Source: Auricularia sp. M13 (taxonomy: Eukaryota > Basidiomycota > Agaricomycetes > Auriculariales > Auriculariaceae). From it: a stretch of DNA of 64,000 nt. The position numbers and the translations under genes were made by a program. A model generated the notes under the pieces. The model made no database searches. It was not told the DNA's origin and saw only the letters and a list, made by a program, of their open reading frames with translations. This document shows positions 58,522 to 64,000 of this stretch, in pieces (position 1 is the stretch's first letter; every line of letters begins with the position of its first letter). Location of the stretch: NCBI GenBank assembly GCA_037042915.1, contig CM073199.1, forward strand, positions 2,170,001 to 2,234,000. The letters are read 5' to 3'.

Positions 58522-61430
58522 TATAAATCCCGCTGCGAAACCCACCTCAACATTTCGCCCAACCCGTCACGCTGCTCTCATGTTGTCCGAGCTCTGCACC
58601 ATGCGTCTCTCTCAAAACACTCATGCTTTCAAGCATATTGCTCTGCTGCACTTGGACGTCGTTGCTGCAACCTGATCACGTGGTCAGCACTGTACAGTTT
58701 CTAACTGCTGTTCACAAACTGAATTTCGCTCGTTGCTTGCAGCAGACACCTGTGTCAGTTTGGATGGCACTGTATTCATGGGAGGTACGTCTCTTTCTTC
58801 TTGCTGACGACCGCGGTGTCCTGACTGCCAGTTTTCAAGTCCGACGCTGGCGCTCTTCTTCTCACCATCATGCACGTCGCTCCTCCGATGGCGCCGTACC
58901 GCCGCATCGGTGAACGCCAGCAATGGACCACTGAACAGTCGCCCGCAGGCGCGCTTCCGAAACTCCGTGCTCAACCTGGCGGCGGGCCGCAAATCCAAGG
59001 ACCAGGACACCTGGGTGAGTAAAATTTCGGTCTTCCTCACGTCACCCTTTCTCTGCCGTCGGACTGGCAAGCCGGTGTTGGTGTGCGGTCATCCAACAGC
59101 GCTGATGCTGCGCATCACCGCGTAGCTCGACGAAACCGGCGACCGCGCCTTCGCATCGAGGGCGGTCCGCATCACGTGATGTTTTCAACATCAGTGTCAG
59201 CATGCGCTTGTCCGGACGGATTCATGATTCATTCGGCTTTCGACGTTATCTCCTCACGAGCGTCACGAGCAATACTGACGCATTTCATTTGTAGGAATAC
59301 ATGCATTCGTCTCCATCGAAGCCTGGGCGCTCCCTATGGCCGCCATGGGCACTGAGACGGTGTATCCACCCGCCGCAACGTGCGGCTGGCCCGCGCCGTC
59401 CCCACATCTGCCCGACCTCGCGTGTCACGTCCAGCCACAAACCTCACCCCGCCGATTTCTCGAGCCCCAGGCCGTCACTATGCGCTTGGACCGTTCTGCG
59501 ACGCCGTCACTGTGCTTCTCCGTCCGCAGCCACGAGTGGGCCGCGCACGAGGACGCTGAGCCGCGCTTGGAGTCGCTCTCAGTCACCGTCCTCAAGCAGG
59601 TCTCCTTTCTGTAATTGGAACTTGTACGGTGAGTCGCGTGCTCGTCTCGGGTCGGCTCGCGCTCACTTCCGAGGTGCAGTGTCGCCATCGCGGATCACCG
59701 CCACGTTCTCCACATCGTCCGCACTGCGGCGATCACATCCTCGAACACGAAGACGTCGGTGGCCACCGTTATCACTGACCGCGTTGCCGCCGTCGCCGAC
59801 TTGATGCCATGCGCGCAAGCAATCAAGGGGGCGCGCCGCGGCTATTTTTTGATGTCACAAAGGTGCGTCGTTTCGTTCCAACGGCGCCCGCTGTGACTGA
59901 CTATGCGACGCGCAGATATCTCCTCATACTTGCCCGCACCGTCGAGTGGGAACCACACCGTGCCGCGGAGGCCGGTGCAGGGCAAGGCTCGCCCACGATC
60001 GTCCATGTACCGCGGCCGCTGCGCAGAGAACCGTGCTCAGCGCCGCTCAAACATCGCCGCTGCGGCGGAGCTCGCGGATAGCGATGTGGGTTCAGTGCAC
60101 AATGCGCGGGACATACGAGCCGCGGTGGGCAAGCACGATGTGAGTTCGCTTTTTGTTTCCCCTTCCCGCTGCCGACGCTAACAGAAAAGCTCACAGCTCT
60201 TCGTGCAGGCTTCCGCTCGTCGTCTCTCGCGTCGGCCACAAGAACCAACAGCCGTATGAGTCAGCACACCGCGCGTTATGCGTGGAGACCGGCGCCTAGT
60301 GAGTCATCGTCCGTTTCGTATCTCCCGCGATTCCGACGCAGCGAGCGACACGTCGAGCATCTCGCGCCCTCGTGGTGCGCGGACGGGCGGACAACTGGGC
60401 ATTGCATTGCCACGTTGTTTCGCGTGCTGCGCTCGACGGCGGCCGGCGCTCATCGCAATCTTCGTCCGCCAACGCTGACCCTCTCGCAGATGCATTCCGC
60501 GCAGCGGCGTGCGCCCGTCGCCTGCAAGTGGCCTATATGCATGACATCTACGCCCACACCGCGCGCGATGCGCTCAGGACCGGCGCTTAGTGAGTCGCGC
60601 GACTTTTTGATTTTCATCGCTAACAGTTTTGGCCGCGGTGAGTGCTACAGTACTCAGCGTGCGCCCTCGATCTACTCAGGTGATTCGTGACGCGTCTCTG
60701 AGCTGAGGACGATAGTTTTTTATGGTGCGTTGCTCGTCGCCGCGCGCAGCACCGACGACGTTTGCTGATCAGCGCGCTCAGGTTGTGTTGCCCGCCGCGT
60801 CAGGCGGGCTCGCCGCAGTGCTCTAAGACGCTCAGAATGCTCAGATACCGCGCGCCAAGTCCGGGCCTCGCGCCGTTCGTGAGATCTCGCCGTTCGTGCT
60901 CGCCGCGGTCGCCGACGGCGAGGGGGGAAATTTGAGCGCGGTAGCTTGAAACTTCGGCGTCGACATCGCCAATGGTGACCCACTACTGGAGCCAAAGACC
61001 CAGTGTCGACGCGGCGCGGTTCGACGCGGGTGAGTCATTTTTGTCGGTTTTGGCCGCAACCGCTCCGCAGCGCTGACTGTCATCCGCAGTGCCAAACCAC
61101 AGCACACCGGCGCTTATGCGTCCGAAACGACTCCAGAGACGTGCCCCAGCGTGTCTCGCACGACGCCGACGTTGCACACGAATTTTGTGTCCACCGCGGT
61201 TCCCATTGCCCACGACGTTTCCGCCGTCCGCTCCCCAAACTGCCCCATTTCGCTGTCCGTGTTGTCTCGTACAACAACGGGCACATACCCATTAGTTAGC
61301 GCCAATACAGACGTTTTCTTCCTCACCGTCCGAGCCGTTTGCCGTCCCCAGCAAGCCTCTGGACACCGTTCCTCACGACGTTGAGCCCTCCAAACGCCCA
61401 GTTCCCGTTGCTCGCACCTCGCTAAGATAA
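58522..61430 (+). CDS. Multi-exon gene tract of unknown function, unit 6
   Basis: Same tract as unit 1, ending at the TAA of 61428-61430. It carries the diverged patch (60926-61102) with the same CGA-to-TGA change as unit 5, but the last exon has the common tail. GTCGCCATCGCGG near 59682 replaces GTCGTTTACCGCGG. Confidence 0.35.
60926..61102. other. Diverged patch shared by units 5 and 6 (unit 6 copy)
   Basis: Same variant as 50343-50533, about 21 differences from units 1-4 over about 177 bases, with near-identical flanks. Three of the differences lie in the 60-base intron and none touches the donor GT, the CTGAC branch core or the AG. Confidence 0.8.
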
Positions 61431-61731
61431 CGGCCAGCCAATGAGAGCCCTCAAAAAACGGCCAAATTTCCCCTCGAAAGTCGGAAAACCTGAAATTTCC
61501 GCGATACTTAGGAAACCGACAAAGAAACACGGTACGCCGAACCAAAGACGCGGCGCATGAGTCGCGCTTTTCTATTGATCGCATAGATAGTGCAGGCGCG
61601 GCATGCAAGTGCAACTTGGTCCGATAAAACATATTCTTACAACGGACGTATGTATATGCTGGAAACGAACCGAGAGACAGGATAACAAGCCTTTCCAAAA
61701 GACAAAAGCACAAAAGCCAGCCACAGCAAGT

Positions 61732-64000
61732 CTACCAATCGCTCCCCGACCCCTCCGAGTGCGCGCCGTCGCGCCAGTCTGTGCTCTCGAGGCCGGCCTT
61801 GGACACTCTGCGCGTGGGCTGGAGCGTGCGCTCGTCGACGGGCGCGCGGCGCTGGTGGCGGTAGCGCCCGCTGGCGTCCTTGACCTCGAGCTCCTCGCCC
61901 GCGTCGGCCAGCAGCGCGCCGAGGTACTGCGGCACGCGCGACTCGCTGTGCTGCGGCGGCAGGCTCTCGCGGATGTGCGCCGGCCGCCGCGGGCCCGGCG
62001 CCACCGCGTCGCCCGGCACCTGCTGCACGCCCACCGACTTGCCGCCCAGCTCGCGCTCCTCGAACGTCATCAGCTCAGACACGAACCCGATGTTCGGCGA
62101 GATGCCCTTCCGCCGCTCCAGCACGAACGCGTACGCCCGAGAGAGCGTCCAGTGGTTCGCGTGGATCAGGTAGGCCATGACGGCTGTCACCGACCGCGAC
62201 TTGCCCGCCTTGCAGTGCACGTACGTCGCGCTCGAGTGCAGTCGTGCGTCGTCTGCGGTGATGAGAAGGCGTTTGCTGTTGCGGGATGCACTTACCGAGG
62301 AACTTGCACACCTCCTGCACGCCCCGCGCGATGTTTTCCTCCTCCACCGTGTCGCGGATAGGGATGTGCATGTACTTGTCGAAACGCTCTTTGAGGAATA
62401 AACCGTGGTCGTCGTCGCACTCTGCAGCTATGTTCAAGATGCGTCGAATGCCGTGTTGCTCCAGCGCCTCGACGTGCTCGGGTAAGGTGATTTCTGGACC
62501 AAGGAAGAGGAAATGCGGGAGGATCTCGCTGATAACGAACTGCGCCGGCATCTCGCTGCTATCCGGCGTGCTGAGCGGCCGCGCGGTGTGAGGCGAGCGC
62601 GGCGACGACGGCGGGGACGACGACGACGAGTCTTGCGAGCTGCTCGACGACCAGTCGAACCGCGCGTTGCTCGACGTGTCGATCGCGCTATGCGCGTGCA
62701 CGAGGAACGACGGCGACGGCGGCGGCGGGCCTGTATTCGTGTTGGCCGCTAACCGCGGGAGGTCGCGCGGCGCGGGTGGGGCGAGCAGCATCGGCGGCGC
62801 ACCGGGGAAGCGCTCGCCCTTCCCACGAACACCGGACGGCGGGACGGCGCTAAATGCGAATGGATGAGCCGATGTCGACGCAGAGTCGGTGTTGGTCTGC
62901 AGGCGCGGGAGGGCGGGGTGAGCGGAAGACAAACGGTCACCGCGCGTGAGCGAGGTGTCGAGGGACAATGTCTTGAGACTAGGCACGCGTGGACGCGGCC
63001 GCTGTGCTGCGGGCGTGGGACCGGGCGACGGCGGAGGCGGCGGGATGTCTAGACGCAGCGGTGCTGCTGGCGCGCCGAGGCCAGGTGTCCGCGGCGTGGG
63101 CGGGCGCGGGGATGCCATGGGTGATGGCGTTGGAGAGTGATCGATGGTGGTGCGAGTGCGCGGGGCGGTGATGTCGGTGCGCAGGGTGAAGGCGGAGCCG
63201 ATGCTTGTCGGCTGGCCAGGGTTGGAGACGGCGATGCGTGGAGGCTCGGGCGGCATCGGCGGCTCCGAGGTATCGATATAGGGTGCAAGGTCGGGCAGTG
63301 AGCGCACGAGCTGGAAGCCGCCGCGCAAGAATGAGACTGTGCCGGGCGGCGGGAGCGCAGACTGGAGGACGGCGAAAAGTATCCAGGCTGGGCTGCTCAT
63401 GTCGGCCTCATCCATCTCGTCGTCGAAGATCACAACGTTGCTGTCCCATTTTCCAGGCGTTGCGAGCAAGTCGTCCCAGATGGCGCGTGCAGGCTCAGTT
63501 GTAATATATGGCCGCAATGCGTCGATTGCCTTGAATCCAGCGCCTGGCTTGCGAACGCGCTTGAGAATGAGCGAAGGTATAGACAGATTTATAGAGCCCT
63601 CAATACGGGCCTGCAGGAAAGCTGGCAGTGGACGCGTGTCAAGCAGCAGCGGCCGGCGCTCTGTTAGCTCGAGGCTGTGGAACAGCTCGCGTGGATGCAG
63701 GCTCTGTGGATTGTGCCCGTCGTCGTCGACGGCGTCGTTGGGCGTCGCTGGAGACTGCTCGCTTGGCGTCGCATACTTTGGACTATAAAGTGATGGCGAG
63801 TATTCGTCTATAGGCGTATAGTAAACTGAGCCCGGCGTCGACGGCGAGGCCAGACTCGAGGCATTCGAGCCCGCCCGCGCGCGTCCCGTTGTCGGGCCAG
63901 CAATGGGCGCGTTGCCTATAGGTCTTAATTGCAGGTTCTGGCGCACTGACTGGCGCAGCTCCTCGAGGCGGGCGAGCTCCTCGAGCACAGGGTCCGTTGC
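61732..64000 (-). CDS. MAP-kinase-phosphatase-like protein (rhodanese + DSP), 5' end outside window
   Basis: The only clearly intact gene. It should dephosphorylate phospho-Thr/Tyr on a MAP kinase. Exon 1 is open from the window edge to 62296, intron 62253-62295 (GTAAGT..CCGCAG), exon 2 to the TAG at 61732. The N-terminal rhodanese/CDC25-like domain (about 63300-63690) has LLLDTRPLPAF, IEGSINLSIPSLILKR and FLRGGFQLV, matching MKP-type docking domains, which lack the rhodanese Cys. A long Pro/Ser-rich linker follows, then the phosphatase domain from FVISEILPHFLFLGPEITLP: general-acid Asp at 62351-62353, HCKAGKSRS at 62191-62217, and GISPNIGF. The C-terminal tail is about 100 residues. The family includes yeast Msg5 and Ustilago Rok1; orthology is not claimed. 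The 3' part is identical to the array units, the 5' part is not. Confidence 0.88.
62253..62295 (-). other. Intron of the phosphatase gene (43 nt)
   Basis: GTAAGTGCATCC...CCGCAG splits a codon (G|AC, Asp) just upstream of the HC(X)5R loop. Removing it joins VCKFL to DDARLHSSATYVHCKAG in frame. The same 43-base intron is present in every unit copy: 9385, 19963, 30536, 41113 and 51678. Confidence 0.85.
62345..64000. other. Diverged (non-array) version of the phosphatase 5' half
   Basis: From about 62345 the sequence differs from all six units at about one base in ten, with several in-frame length differences, becoming closer again after about 63800. An isolated difference at about 62172 is the last sign before the switch. 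This segment keeps an open frame where the units do not, so it is likely the original single-copy gene or its paralog. Confidence 0.85.
63478..64000. repeat. Partial seventh copy, diverged type
   Basis: Homologous to the first 520 or so bases of a unit but with scattered substitutions (dense to about 63800, sparser after). It contains only phosphatase coding sequence, open to the window edge. Whether the array ends here or continues beyond 64000 cannot be seen. Confidence 0.9.

Larger units (their letters stand above)
52874..63477. repeat. Tandem repeat unit 6 with a switched right end
   Basis: Sixth unit, about 10604 bases to the homologous cut point. Up to about 62170 it matches the other units. 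After a first isolated difference near 62172, and steadily from about 62345, it becomes a different, roughly 10% diverged version of the phosphatase gene. The larger length comes from that replaced part. Confidence 0.94.

Noticed and set aside
63986-63988. GTG start codon for the right-end phosphatase
   Set aside because: The triplet is Val within a continuing frame (TDPVLEEL in the unit copies), and fungal genes do not normally start with GTG. The true start lies beyond the window.
1-64000. Ribosomal DNA as the explanation for a unit of about 10 kb
   Set aside because: No stretch resembling conserved 18S, 5.8S, 28S or 5S sequence is present in the unit on either strand.
1-64000. A composite or large transposon as the repeated unit
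   Set aside because: I see no terminal inverted repeats or target-site duplications at a consistent boundary and no transposase, integrase or reverse-transcriptase motif. The array boundary falls inside a host-type phosphatase gene, which fits unequal exchange better.
1-64000. CRISPR array or telomere repeats
   Set aside because: No short spaced direct repeats and no tandem TTAGGG-type runs were seen; the only repetition is the 10.58-kb period and small simple runs.

Overview
The window is almost entirely one tandem array. A unit of about 10.58 kb repeats head to tail six times (starts near 1, 10584, 21161, 31738, 42312 and 52874). The window opens inside a unit, so the array probably continues to the left. 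At the right end it runs into a diverged, unbroken copy of the one gene I recognise. The sequence is GC-rich, with short introns (about 43-100 bases) carrying GT(R)NGN donors, CTRAY-type branch sites and YAG acceptors. The recognisable gene is a MAP-kinase-phosphatase-like protein with an N-terminal rhodanese/CDC25-like domain and a C-terminal dual-specificity phosphatase domain. This points to a filamentous or basidiomycete-type fungus; the exact taxon cannot be read from the window. I see no rRNA, convincing tRNA, CRISPR or recognisable transposon protein.

Layout of one unit (unit 1 coordinates): 1-718, 5' half of a phosphatase copy (minus strand); 1010-1198, a short minus-strand frame upstream of it; 1646-3025, a plus-strand exon/intron tract with four well-formed candidate introns, an internal duplication and a 177-codon frame; 3375-3977, a small minus-strand three-exon gene with a TATA box and 5'-UTR intron, fully open in units 2 and 4; about 4232-5653, nothing assignable, including the most AT-rich patch; 5654-8565, a plus-strand multi-exon gene tract with a TATA box and consensus introns; 8865-11297, the next phosphatase copy, convergent with it.

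The phosphatase copies are the most informative part. In the units the rhodanese half is decayed by a shared nonsense codon and frameshifts. Against the right-end gene the catalytic half differs only at silent positions: I count 20 differences, all synonymous, over about 200 bases. At the right end (about 62172-62345) sequence switches from the unit type to a type about 10% diverged, whose frame is open to the window edge. This suggests the array grew by unequal exchange between two diverged phosphatase paralogs. A second patch of about 12% divergence is shared only by units 5 and 6.

Units differ mainly by 1-3 base length changes in homopolymers and CG-rich runs. Part of the apparent breakage may therefore be uncorrected long-read error, and the copy number should not be taken as exact. 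Functions other than the phosphatase are unknown.
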